Of a stretch of DNA of 64,000 nt, positions 1 to 11,464 are shown piece after piece (within the stretch, counting starts at the first letter, position 1; the number at the start of each line of letters is the position of its first letter). The DNA is taken from NCBI GenBank assembly GCA_920105625.2, contig OV050033.1, positions 113,545,700 to 113,609,699 on the forward strand, given 5' to 3'. Under the pieces are notes generated by a model. That model saw only the letters and a list, made by a program, of their open reading frames with translations, was not told the DNA's origin and searched no databases. The position numbers were made by a program, and so were the translations under genes. Origin of the DNA: Clusia tigrina (lineage: Eukaryota > Arthropoda > Insecta > Diptera > Clusiidae).

Positions 1-1617
1 TATCAGTGTTTGATGTGGGACTTAAGGGTAGCATAGCTTTGAGCGATAGCTTAAATTGACAAGGGGCTCGAGTACTTTATTGTTACAAAATTTCAAGGTT
101 TTACGACGCTCCAGTAAAAAGTTGGAACCATTTGTATGTTGCAAACTTTGATAGGTGTAGGACGTACCGAATAGAAGTTAGGGCCATTTGAAGTTTTATC
201 AGTGTTTGATTTGGGACTCAAGGGTAGCATAGCTTTGAGCGATATCTTAAATTGACAAGAGGCTCGAGTACTTTATTGTTACAAAATTTCAAGGTTTTAT
301 GACGCTCCAGTAAAAAGTTACAAGCATTTGTATGTTGCAAACTTTGATAGGTGTAGGACGTACCGTATATAAGTTAGGGCCATTTGAAGTTTTATCAGTG
401 TTTGATTTGGGACGCAAGGGTAGCATAGCTTTGAGCGATAGCTTAAATTGACAAGAGGCTCGAGTATATTATTGTTACAAAATTTCAAGGTTTTATGACG
501 CTCCAGTAAAAAGTTACAGGCATTTGTATGTTGCAAATTTAATAGGTGTAGGACGTACCGTATAGAAGTTAGGGCCATTTGAAGTTTTATCAGTGTTTGA
601 TGTGGGACTCAAGGGTAGCATACCTTTGAGCGATAGCTTAAATTGACAAGAGGCTCGAGTACTTTATTGTTACAAAATTTCAAGGTTTTATGACGCTCCA
701 GTAAAAAGTTACAAGCATTTGTATGTTGCAAACTTTGATAGGTGTAGGACGTACCGTATAGAATTTAGGGCCGTTTGAAGATTTATCAGTGTTTGATTTG
801 GGACTTAACGGTAGCATAGCTTTAAGCGATAGCTTAAATTGCCAAGAGGATCGAGTACTTTATTGTTACAAAATTTCAAGGTTTTATGACGCTCCAGTAA
901 AAATTTGCAAGCATATGTATGTTGCAAACTTTGATAGGTGTAGGACGTACCGTATAGAAGTTAGGGTCATTTAAAGCTTTATCAGTGCTTGATTTGGGAC
1001 TCAAGGGTAGCATAGTTTTGAGCGATAGCTTAAATTGACAAGAGGCTCGAGTACTTTATTGTTACAAAATTTCAAGGTTTTATGACGCTCCAGTAAAAAG
1101 TTACAAGCATTTGTATGTTGCAAATTTTGATAGGTGTATGACGTACCATATAGAAGTTAGGGCCATTTAATGTTTTATCAGTATTTGATTTGGGACTCAA
1201 GGGTAGCACAGCTTTGAGCCATAACTTAAATTGACAAGATGCTCGAGTACTTTATTGTTACAAAATTTCAAGGTTTTATGACGCTTCAGTAAAAAGTTAC
1301 AGGCATTTGTATGTTGCAAACTTAGATAGGGGTAGGACGTACCGTATAGAAGTTAGGGCCATTTGAAGTTTTATCAGTGTTTGATGTGGGACTCAAGGGT
1401 AGCATAGCTTTGAGCGATAGCTTAAATTGACAAGAGGCTCGAGTACTTTATTGTTACAAAATTTTAAGGTTTTATGACGCTCCAGTAAAATATTGCAAGC
1501 ATTTGTATGTTGCAAACTTTGATAGGTGTAGGACGTACCGTATAGAACTTAGGGTCATTTGAAGATTTATCAGTGTTTGATTTGGGACTCAAGGGTAGCA
1601 TAGCTTTGAGCGATAGC
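1..1617 (+). repeat. Mixed monomers before the 12-mer domain
   Basis: This stretch holds about eight monomers without a local tandem higher-order copy. The first monomer carries a linked set (ACTTAAGGG, ACAAGGGG, TTTTACGACG, GGAACCATTT) seen again near 8.45, 10.4, 12.16, 12.75 and 14.1 kb. Bases 301-690 match 6,377-6,766 closely, including GGGACGCAAGG (411, 6,487), a 1-bp deletion giving AAATTTAATAGG (535, 6,611) and GCATACC. This suggests the window opens inside a unit related to the 10-mer domain further right. No gene is seen. Confidence 0.8.
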
Positions 1618-1763
1618 TTAAATTGACAAGAGGCTCGAGCACTTTATTGTTACAAAATTTCAAGGTTTTATGACGCTCCAGTAAAAAGTTACAAGCATTT
1701 GTATGTTGCAAACTTTGATAGGTGTAGGACGTACCGTATAGAAGTTAGGGCCATTTGAAGTTT
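1568..1763 (+). repeat. Reference monomer of the 196-bp satellite
   Basis: This copy is one base from the consensus I derived (C instead of T in GAGTAC) and is a useful reference. Monomer coordinates starting at TATCAGTG: a variable T/G at 15; a 7-bp spaced AGC pair at about 36-45; an in-frame TGA at 57-59; CTCGAG (an XhoI site) at 67-72; AGTACT (a ScaI site) at 71-76; an A/T stretch around 85-103 including AAAATTT and TTTTAT; A5 at 116-120; variable A/G at 124 and 127; GACGTACCGT at 161-170; GGGCCATTTG at 181-190; and a variable T/A at 194. The start point is arbitrary, since a tandem repeat has no natural first base; the window happens to begin at this phrase. Confidence 0.95.
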
Positions 1764-3969
1764 TATCAGTGTTTGATGTGGGACTCAAGGGTAGCATAGC
1801 TTTGAGCGATAGCTTAAATTGACAAGAGGCTCGTGTACTTTATTGTTACAAAATTTCAAGGTTTTATGACGCTCCAGTAAAAAGTTACAAGCATTTGTAT
1901 GTTGCAAACTTTGATAGGTGTATTACGTACCGTATAGAAGTTAGGGCCATTTGAAGATTTATCAGTGTTAGATTTGGGACTCAAGGGTAGCATAGCTTTG
2001 AGCGATAGCTTAAATTGACAAGCGGCTCGAGTACTTTATTGTTACAAAATTTCAAGGTTTTATGACGCTCCAGTAAAAAGTTGCAAGCATTTGTATGTTG
2101 CAAACTTTGATAGGTGTGGGACGTACCGTATAGAAGTTAGGGCCATTTGAAGATTTATCAGTGTTTGATTTGGGACTCAAGGGTAGCATAGCTTTGAGCG
2201 ATAGCTTAAATTGACAAGAGGCTCGAGTACTTTATTGTTACAAAATTTCAAGGTTTTATGACGCTCCAGTAAAAAGTTGCAAGCATTTGTATGTTGCAAA
2301 CTTTGATAGGTGTAGGACGTACCGTATAGAAGTTAGGGCCATTTGAAGATTTATCAGTGTTTGATTTGGGATTCAAGGGTAGCATAGCTCTGAGCGATAG
2401 CTTAAATTGACAAGAGGCTCGAGTACTTTAATGTTACAAAATTTCAAGGTTTTATGACGCTCCAGTAAAAAGTTGCAAGCATTTGTATGTTGCAAACTTT
2501 GATAGGTGTAGGACGTACCGTATAGAAGTTAGGGCCATTTGAAGTTTTATCAGTGTTTGATTTGGGACTCAAGGGTAGCATAGCTTTGAGCGATAGCTTA
2601 AATAGAAAAGAGGCTCGAGTACTTTATTGTTACAAAATTTCAAGGCTTTATGATGCTGCAGTAAAAAGTTGCAAGCGTTTGTATGTTGCAAACTTTGAGA
2701 GGTGTAGGACGTAGCGTATAGAAGTTAGGGCCATTTGAAGTTTTATCAGTGTTTGATTTGTGACTCAAGGGTAGCATAGCTTTGAGCTATAGCTTAAATT
2801 GACAAGAGGCTCGAGTACTTTATTGTTACAAAATTTCAAGGTTTTATGACGCTCCAGTAAAAAGTTGGAAGCATTTGTATGTTGCAAACTTTGATAGGTG
2901 TAGGACGTACCGAATAGAAGTTAGGGCCATTTGAAGTTTTATCAGTGTTTGATTTCGGACTCAAGGGTAGCATAGCTTTGAGGGATAACTTAAATTGACT
3001 AGAGGTTCGAGCACTTGATTGTTACAAAATTTCAAGGTTTTTTGACGCTCCAATAAAAAGTTACAGGCATTTGTATGTTGCAAACTTTGATAGGTGTAGG
3101 ACGTACCGTATAGAAGTTAGGGCCATTTAAAGTTTTATCAGTGTTTGATGTGGGACTCAAGGGTAGCATAGCTTGGAGCGATAGCTTAAATTGACAAGAG
3201 GCTCGAGTACTTTATTGTTACAAAATTTCAAGGTTTTATGACGCTCCAGTAAAAAGTTACAAGCATTTGAATGTTGCAAACTTTGATAGATGTAGGACGT
3301 ACCGTATAGAAGTTAGGGCCATTTGAAGATTTATAAGTGTTTGATTTGGGACTCAAGGGTAGCATAGCTTTGAGCGATAGCTTAAATTGACAAGAGGCTT
3401 GAGTACTTTATTGTTACAAAATTTCAAGGTTTTATTACGCTCCAGTAAAATGTTGCAAGCATTTGTATGTTGCAAACTTTGATAGGTGTAGGACGTACCG
3501 TATAGAAGTTAGGGCCATTTGGAGATTTGTCAGTGTTTGATTTGGGACTCAAGGGCAGCATAGCTTTGAGCGATACCTTAAATTGACAAGAGGCTCGAGC
3601 ACTTTATTGTAACAAAATTTCAAGGTTTTATGACGCTCCAGTAAAAAGTTACAAGCATTTGTATGTTGCAAACTTTGTTAGGTGTAGGACGTACCGTATA
3701 GAAGTTAGGGCCATTTGAAGTTTTATCAGTGTTTGATGTGGGACTCAAGGGTAGCATAGCTTTGAGCGATAGCTTAAATTGGCAAGAGGCTCGAGTACTT
3801 TATTGTTACAAAATTTCAAAGTTATATGACGCTCCAGTAAAAAGTTGCAAGCATTTGTATGTTCCAAACTTTGATAGGTGTATGACGTACCGTATAGAAG
3901 TTACGGCCATTTGAAGTTTTATAAGTGTTTGATTTGAGACTCAAGGGTAGCATAGCTTTGAGGGATAAC
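1618..3969 (+). repeat. 12-monomer higher-order repeat, copy 1 (2,352 bp)
   Basis: Rare variants recur exactly 2,352 bp (12 x 196) to the right: CTCGTGTAC at 1,831 and 4,183; GTGTTAG near 1,963 and 4,315; the pair GGCTTTATGATGCTGCAG at 2,644 and 4,996 followed by CAAGCGTTTG; GAGAGGTGTAGG near 2,696 and 5,048; and TTGGAGATTTGTCAG near 3,519 and 5,871. Upstream of about 1,618 the match stops (GATAGCTT here, GATAACTT in the other copy). Scattered substitutions separate the copies, for example at 1,921-1,924, 2,022 and 2,118, which I judge to be about 1% divergence by eye. Confidence 0.88.
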
Positions 3970-6048
3970 TTAAATTGACAAGAGGCTCGAGCACTTTATT
4001 GTTACAAAATTTCAAGGTTTTATGACGCTCCAGTAAAAAGTTACAGGCATTTGTATGTTGCAAACTTTGATAGGTGTAGGACGTACCGTATAGAAGTTAG
4101 GGCCATTTGAAGTTTTATCAGTGTTTGATGTGGGACTCAAGGGTAGCATAGCTTTGAGCGATAGCTTAAATTGACAAGAGGCTCGTGTACTTTATTGTTA
4201 CAAAATTTCAAGGTTTTATGACGCTCCAGTAAAAAGTTACAAGCATTTGTATGTTGCAAACTTTGATAGGTGTAGGACGTACCGTATAGAAGTTAGGGCC
4301 ATTTGAAGATTTATCAGTGTTAGATTTGGGACTCAAGGGTAGCATAGCTTTGAGCGATAGCTTAAATTGACAAGAGGCTCGAGTACTTTATTGTTACAAA
4401 ATTTCAAGGTTTTATGACGCTCCCGTAAAAAGTTGCAAGCATTTGTATGTTGCAAACTTTGATAGGTGTAGGACGTACCGTATAGAAGTTAGGGCCATTT
4501 GAAGATTTATCAGTGTTTGATTTGGGACTCAAGGGTAGCATAGCTTTGAGCGATAGCTTAAATTGACAAGAGGCTCGAGTACTTTATTGTTACAAAATTT
4601 CAAGGTTTTATGACGCTCCAGTAAAAAGTGGCCAGCATTTGTATGTTGCAAACTTTGATAGGTGTAGGACGTACCGTATAGAAGTTAGGGCCATTTGAAG
4701 ATTTATCAGTGTTTGATTTGGGATTCAAGGGTAGCATAGCTCTGAGCGATAGCTTAAATTGACAAGAGGCTCGAGTACTTTAATGTTACAAAATTTCAAG
4801 GTTTTATGACGCTCCAGTAAAAAGTTGCAAGCATTTGTATGTTGCAAACTTTGATAGGTGTAGGACGTACCGTATAGAAGTTAGGGCCATTTGAAGTTTT
4901 ATCAGTGTTTGATTTGGGACTCAAGGGTAGCATAGCTTTGAGCGATAGCTTAAATAGACAAGAGGCTCGAGTACTTTATTGTTACAAAATTTCAAGGCTT
5001 TATGATGCTGCAGTAAAAAGTTGCAAGCGTTTGTATGTTGCAAACTTTGAGAGGTGTAGGACGTAGCGTATAGAAGTTAGGGCCATTTGAAGTTTTATCA
5101 GTGTTTGATTTGTGACTCAAGGGTAGCATAGCTTTGAGCGATAGCTTAAATTGACAAGAGGCTCGAGTACTTTATTGTTACAAAATTTCAAGGTTTTATG
5201 ACGCTCCGGTAAAAAGTTGGAAGCATTTGTATGTTGCAAACTTTGATAGGTGTAGGACGTACCGAATAGAAGTTAGGGCCATTTGAAGTTTTATCAGTGT
5301 TTGATTTCGGACTCAAGGGTAGCATAGCTTTGAGGGATAACTTAAATTGACTAGAGGCTCGAGCACTTTATTGTTACAAAATTTCAAGGTTTTATGACGC
5401 TCCAATAAAAAGTTACAGGCATTTGTATGTTGCAAACTTTGATAGGTGTAGGACGTACCGTAGAGAAGTTAGGGCCATTTAAAGTTTTATCAGTGTTTGA
5501 TGTGGGACTCAAGGGTAGCATAGCTTGGAGCGATAGCTTAAATTGACAAGAGGCTCGAGTACTTTATTGTTACAAAATTTCAAGGTTTTATGACGCTCCA
5601 GTAAAAAGTTACAAGCATTTGAATGTTGCAAACTTTGATAGATGTAGGACGTACCGTATAGAAGTTAGGGCCATTTGAAGATTTATAAGTGTTTGATTTG
5701 GGACTCAAGGGTAGCATAGCTTTGAGCGATAGCTTAAATTGACAAGAGGCTTGAGTACTTTATTGTTACAAAATTTCAAGGTTTTATGACGCTCCAGTAA
5801 AATGTTGCAAGCATTTGTATGTTGCAAACTTTGATAGGTGTAGGACGTACCGTATAGAAGTTAGGGCCATTTGGAGATTTGTCAGTGTTTGATTTGGGAC
5901 TCAAGGGCAGCATAGCTTTGAGCGATAGCTTAAATTGACAAGAGGCTCGAGCACTTTATTGTTACAAAATTTCAAGGTTTTATGACGCTCCAGTAAAAAG
6001 TTACAAGCATTTGTATGTTGCAAACTTTGTTAGGTGTAGGACGTACCG
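3970..6048 (+). repeat. 12-monomer higher-order repeat, copy 2 (incomplete)
   Basis: This is the tandem partner of 1,618-3,969. It follows copy 1 for 2,079 bp, then departs near 6,048, where copy 1 has CCGTATAG followed by a G15 monomer and this copy has CCGAATAG followed by GAATATTTATC. The last one and a half monomers of the 12-mer are therefore replaced by other satellite sequence. Private changes include TCCCG at 4,423 and GTGGCCAGC near 4,629. Confidence 0.87.
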
Positions 6049-7544
6049 AATAGAAGTTAGGGCCATTTGAATATTTATCAGTGTTTGATTTGGGACTCAA
6101 GGGTAGCATAGCTTTGAGCGATATCTTAAATTGACAAGAGGCTCGAGTACTTTATTGTTACAAAATTTCAAGGTTTTATGACGCTCCAGTAAAAAGTTAC
6201 AAGCATTTGTATGTTGCAAACTTTGATAGGCGTAGGACGTACCGTATAAAAGTTAGGGCCATTTGAAGTTTTATCAGTGTTTGATTTGGGACTCAAGGGT
6301 AGCATAGCTTTGAGCGATAGCTTAAATTGACAAGAGCCGCGAGTACTTTATTGTTACCAAAATTTCAAAATTTTATGACGCTCCAGTAAAAAGTTGCAAG
6401 CATTTGTATGTTGCAAACTTTGATAGGTGTAGGACGTACCGTACATAAGTTAGGGCCATTTGAAGTTTTATCAGTGTTTGATTTGGGACGCAAGGGTAGC
6501 ATAGCTTTGAGCGATAGCTTAAATTGACAAGAGGCTCGAGTATTTTATTGTTACAAAATTTCAAGGTTTTATGACGCTCCAGTAAAAAGTTACAGGCATT
6601 TGTATGTTGCAAATTTAATAGGTGTAGGACGTACCGTATAGAAGTTAGGGCCATTTGAAGTTTTATCAGTGTTTGATGTGGGACTCAAGGGTAGCATACC
6701 TTTGAGCGATAGCTTAAATTGACAAGAGGCTCGAGTACTTTATTGTTACAAAATTTCAAGGTTTTAACACGCTCCAGTAAAAAGTTGGAAGCATTTGTAT
6801 GTTGCAAACTTTGATAGGTGTAGGACGTACCGAATAGAAGTTAGGGCCATTTGAAGTTTTATCAGTGTTTGAATTCGGACTCAAGGGTAGCATAGCTTTG
6901 AGGGATAACTTAAATTGACTAGAGGCTCGAGCACTTTATTGTTACAAAATTTCAAGGTTTTATGACGCTCCAATAAAAAGTTACATTTGTATGTTGCAAA
7001 CTTTGATAGGTGTAGGACGTACCGTATAGAAGTTAGGGCCATTTGAAGTTTTATCAGTGTTTGATGTGGGACTCAAGGGTAGCATAGCTTGGAGCGATAG
7101 CTTAAATTGACAAGAGGCTCGAGTACTTTATTGTTACAAAATTTCAAGGTTTTATGACGCTCCAGTAAAAAGTTACAAGCATTTGAATGTTGCAAACTTT
7201 GATAGATGTAGGACGTACCGTATAGAAGCTAGGGCCATTTGAAGATTTATCAGTGTTTGATTTGGGACTCAAGGGTAGCATAGCTTTGAGCGATAGCTTA
7301 AATTGACAAGAGGCTTGAGTACTTTATTGTTACAAAATTTCAAGGTTTTATGACGCTCCAGTAAAATGTTGCAAGCATTTGTATGTTGCAAACTTTGATA
7401 GGTGTAGGACGTACCGTATAGAAGTTAGGGCCATTTGAAATTTTATCAGTGTTTGATTTGGGACTCAAGGGTAGCATAGCTTTGAGCGATAGCTTAAATT
7501 GGCAAGAGGCTCGAGTACTTTATTGTTACAAAATTTCAAAGTTT
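6049..7544 (+). repeat. Transition segment built from pieces of neighbouring HORs
   Basis: Here monomers with two affinities are joined. Bases 6,377-6,766 match 301-690. From about 6,790 the order follows the 12-mer domain again: the GATTTCGGACTC monomer type at 2,951 and 5,303 reappears as GAATTCGGACTC at 6,871, which is 20 and 8 monomers away, followed by the CATAGCTTGGAGCG monomer and the TTGAGTACTT monomer. A 4-bp deletion (GTTACATTTG for GTTACAGGCATTTG, allowing for the shared bases) lies near 6,980 and an extra C (TTACCAAAATTT) near 6,355. No gene is seen. Confidence 0.75.
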
Positions 7545-9504
7545 TATGACGCTCCAGTAAAAAGTTGCAAGCATTTGTATATTCCAAACTTTGATAGGTG
7601 TATGACGTACCGTATAGAAGTTACGGCCATTTGAAGTTTAATAAGTGTTTGATTTGAGACTCAAGGGTAGCATAGCTTTGAGGGATAACTTAAATTGACA
7701 AGAGGCTCGAGCACTTTATTGTTACAAAATTTCAAGGTTTTATGACGCTCCAGTAAAAAGTTACAGGCATTTGTATGTTGCAAAGTTTGATAGGTGTAGG
7801 ACGTACCGTATAGAAGTTAGGGCCATTTGAAGTTTTATCAGTGTTTGATGTGGGACTCAAGGGTAGCATAGCTTTGAGCGATAGCTTAAATTGACAAGAG
7901 GCTCGAGTACTTTGTTGTTACAAAATTTCAAGGTTTTATGGCGCTCCAGTAAAAAGTTACAAGCATTTGTATGTTGCAAACTTTGATTGGTGTGGGACGT
8001 ACCGTATAGAAGTTAGGGCCATTTGAAGATTTATCAGTGTTTGATTTGGGATTCAAGGGTAGCATAGCTCTGAGCGATAGCTTAAATTGACAAGAGGCTC
8101 GAGTACTTTATTCTTACAAAATTTCAAGGTTTTATGACGCTCCAGTAAAAAGTTGCAAGCATTTGTATGTTGCAAACTTTGATAGGTGTAGGACGTACCG
8201 TATAGAAGTTAGGGCCATTTGAAGTTTTATCAGTGTTTGATTTGGGACTCAAGGGTAACATAGCTTTGAGCGATAGCTTAAATTGACAAGAGGCTCGAGT
8301 ACTTTATTGTTACAAAATTTCAAGGTTTTATGACGCTCCAGTAAAAAGTTACAGGCATTTGTATGTTGCAAACTTAATAGGTGTAGGACGTACCGTATAG
8401 AAGTTAGGGCCATTTGAAGTTTTATCAGTGTTTGATGTGGGACTTAAAGATAGCATAGCTTTGAGCGATAGCTTAAATTGACAAGGGGCTCGAGTACTTT
8501 ATTGTTACAAAATTTCAAGGTTTTACGACGCTCCAGTAAAAAGTTGGAACCATTTGTATGTTGCAAACTTTGATAGGTGTAGGACGTACCGAATAGAAGT
8601 TAGGGCCATTTGAAGTTTTATCAGTGTTTGATTTGGGACTTAAGGGTAGCATAGCTTTGAGCGATATCTTAAATTGACAAGAGGCTCGAGTACTTTATTG
8701 TTACAAAATTTCAAGGTTTTATGACGCTCCAGTAAAAAGTTACAAGCATTTGTATGTTGCAAACTTTGATAGGCGTAGGACGTACCGTATAGAAGTTAGG
8801 GCCATTTGAAGTATTATCAGTGTTTGATTTGGGACTCAAGGGTAGCATAGCTTTGAGCGATAGCTTAAATTGACAAGAGGCTCGAGTATTTTATTGTTAC
8901 CAAAATTTCATAATTTTATGACGCTCCAGTAAAAAGTTGCAAGCATTTGTATGTTGCAAACTTTGATAGGTGTAGGACGTACCGTATATAAGTTAGGGCC
9001 ATTTGAAGTTTTATCAGTGTTTGATTTGGGACGCAAGGGTAGCATAGCTTTGAGCGATAGCTTAAATTGACAAGAGGCTCGAGTACTTTATTGTTACAAA
9101 ATTTCAAGGTTTTATGACACTCTAGTAAAAAGTTACAAGCATTTGTATGTTGCAAACTTTGATAGGTGTAGGACGTACTGTATAGAAGTTCGGGCCATTT
9201 GAAGTTTTATCAGTGATTGATTTGGGACTCAAGGGCAGCATAGCTTTGAGCGATAGCTTAAATTGCCAAGAGGCTCGAGTACTCTTTAGTTACAAAATTT
9301 CAAGGTTTTATGATGCTCCAGTAAAAAGTTGCAAGCATTTGTATGTTGCAAACTTTGATAGGTGTAGGACGTACCATATATAAGTTAGGGCCATTTGAAG
9401 TTTTATCAGTGTTTGATTTGGGACTCAAGGGTAGCATAGCTTTGAGCGATAGCTTAAATTGACAAGAGGCTCGAGTACTTTATTGTTACAAAATTTCAAG
9501 GTTT
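7545..9504 (+). repeat. 10-monomer higher-order repeat, copy 1 (1,960 bp)
   Basis: Markers recur 1,960 bp to the right: GTATATTCCAAAC (7,577 and 9,537), TTACGGCCATTTGAAGTTTAATAAG (7,621 and 9,581), GGCGCTCCAG (near 7,940 and 9,900), TTGATTGGTGTGGGACG (near 7,984 and 9,944) and ACTTAAAGATAGC/ACTTAAGGATAGC (8,441 and 10,401). A 1-bp deletion in AACTTAATAGG and a 1-bp insertion in TTACCAAAATTT cancel, so the period stays exactly 10 x 196. Upstream of 7,545 the copies differ (GGCAAGAGG against GACAAGAGG). Confidence 0.87.
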
Positions 9505-11464
9505 TATGATGCTCCAGTAAAAAGTTGCAAGCATTTGTATATTCCAAACTTTGATAGGTGTATGACGTACCGTATAGAAGTTACGGCCATTTGAAGTTTA
9601 ATAAGTGTTTGATTTGAGACTCAAGGGTAGCATAGCTTTGAGGGATAACTTAAATTGACAAGAGGCTCGAGCACTTTATTGTTACAAAATTTCAAGGTTT
9701 TATGACGCTCCAGTAAAAAGTTACAGGCATTTGTATGTTGCAAACTTTGATAGGTGTAGGACGTACCGTATAGAAGTTAGGGATATTTGAAGTTTTATCA
9801 GTGTTTGATGTGGGACTCAAGGGTAGCATAGCTTTGAGCGATAGCTTAAATTGACAACAGGCTCGAGTACTTTGTTGTTACAAAATTTCAAGGTTTTATG
9901 GCGCTCCAGTAAAAAGTTACAAGCATTTGTATGTTGCAAACTTTGATTGGTGTGGGACGTACCGTATAGAAGTTAGGGCCATTTGAAGATTTATCAGTGT
10001 TTAATTTGGGATTCAAGGGTAGCATAGCTCTGAGCGATAGCTTAAATTGACAAGAGGCTCGAGTACTTTATTGTTACAAAATTTCAAGGTTTTATGACGC
10101 TCCAGTAAAAAGTTGCAAGCATTTGTATGTTGCAAACTGTGATAGGTGTAGGACGTACCGTATAGAAGTTAGGGCCATTTGAAGTTTTATCAGTGTTTGA
10201 TTTGGGACTCAAGGGTAACATAGCTTTGAGCGATAGCTTAAATTGACAAGAGGCTCGAGTACTTTATTGTTACAAAATTTCAAGGTTTTATGACGCTCCA
10301 GTAAAAAGTTACAGGCATTTGTATGTTGCAAACTTAATAGGTGTAGGACGTACCGTATAGAAGTTAGGGCCATTTGAAGTTTTATCAGTGTTTGATGTGG
10401 GACTTAAGGATAGCATAGCTTTGAGCGATAGCTTAAATTGACAAGGGGCTCGAGTACTTTATTGTTACAAAATTTCAAGGTTTTACGACGCTCCAGTAAA
10501 AAGTTGGAACCATTTGTATGTTGCAAACTTTGATAGGTGTAGGACGTACCGAATAGAAGTTAGGGCCATTTGAAGTTTTATCAGTGTTTGATTTGGGACT
10601 TAAGGGTAGCATAGCTTTGAGCGATATCTTAAATTGACAAGAGGCTCGAGTACTTTATTGTTACAAAATTTCAAGGTTTTATGACGCTCCAGTAAAAAGT
10701 TACAAGCATTTGTATGTTGCAAACTTTGATAGGCGTAGGACGTACCGTATAGAAGTTAGGGCCATTTGAAGTTTTATCAGTGTTTGATTTGGGACTCAAG
10801 GGTAGCATAGCTTTGAGCGATAGCTTAAATTGACAAGAGGCTCGAGTACTTTATTGTTACCAAAATTTCATAATTTTATGACGCTCCAGTAAAAAGTTGC
10901 AAGCATTTGTATGTTGCAAACTTTGATAGGTGTAGGACGTACCGTATATAAGTTAGGGCCATTTGAAGTTTTATCAGTGTTTGATTTGGGACGCAAGGGT
11001 AGCATAGCTTTGAGCGATAGCTTAAATTGACAAGAGGCTCGAGTACTTTATTGTTACAAAATTTCAAGGTTTTATGACGCTCTAGTAAAAAGTTACAAGC
11101 ATTTGTATGTTGCAAACTTTGATAGGTGTAGGACGTACTGTATAGAAGTTCGGGCCATTTGAAGTTTTATCAGTGATTGATTTGGGACTCAAGGGTAGCA
11201 TAGCTTTGAGCGATAGCTTAAATTGCCAAGAGGCTCGAGTACTCTTTAGTTACAAAATTTCAAGGTTTTATGATGCTCCAGTAAAAAGTTGCAAGCATTT
11301 GTATGTTGCAAACTTTGATAGGTGTAGGACGTACCGTATAGAAGTTAGGGCCATTTGAAGTTTTATCAGTGTTTGATTTGGGACTCAAGGGTAGCATAGC
11401 TTTGAGCGATAGCTTAAATTGACAAGAGGCTCGAGTACTTTATTGTTACAAAATTTCAAGGTTT
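9505..11464 (+). repeat. 10-monomer higher-order repeat, copy 2 (1,960 bp)
   Basis: This is the tandem partner of 7,545-9,504, matching until about 11,490, where GTTAGAAGCATTTGTGTG replaces GTTGCAAGCATTTGTATATTCC. Substitutions seen between the copies include ATTCTTAC against ATTGTTAC, AAAGATAGC against AAGGATAGC, and GGGATATTTG at 9,781 in place of GGGCCATTTG. Confidence 0.86.

Noticed and set aside
1597..1620. ATAGCT-N7-ATAGCT as a possible protein-binding site
   Set aside because: The spaced repeat is in every monomer but matches no binding site I know. AGCT is short and self-complementary, so chance similarity is likely.
1590..1655. A tRNA-like fold around the A-box/B-box-like motifs
   Set aside because: A T-arm-like hairpin and two D-stem pairs can be drawn, but the acceptor and anticodon stems do not pair. 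It is not a tRNA gene or a clear tRNA-derived repeat.
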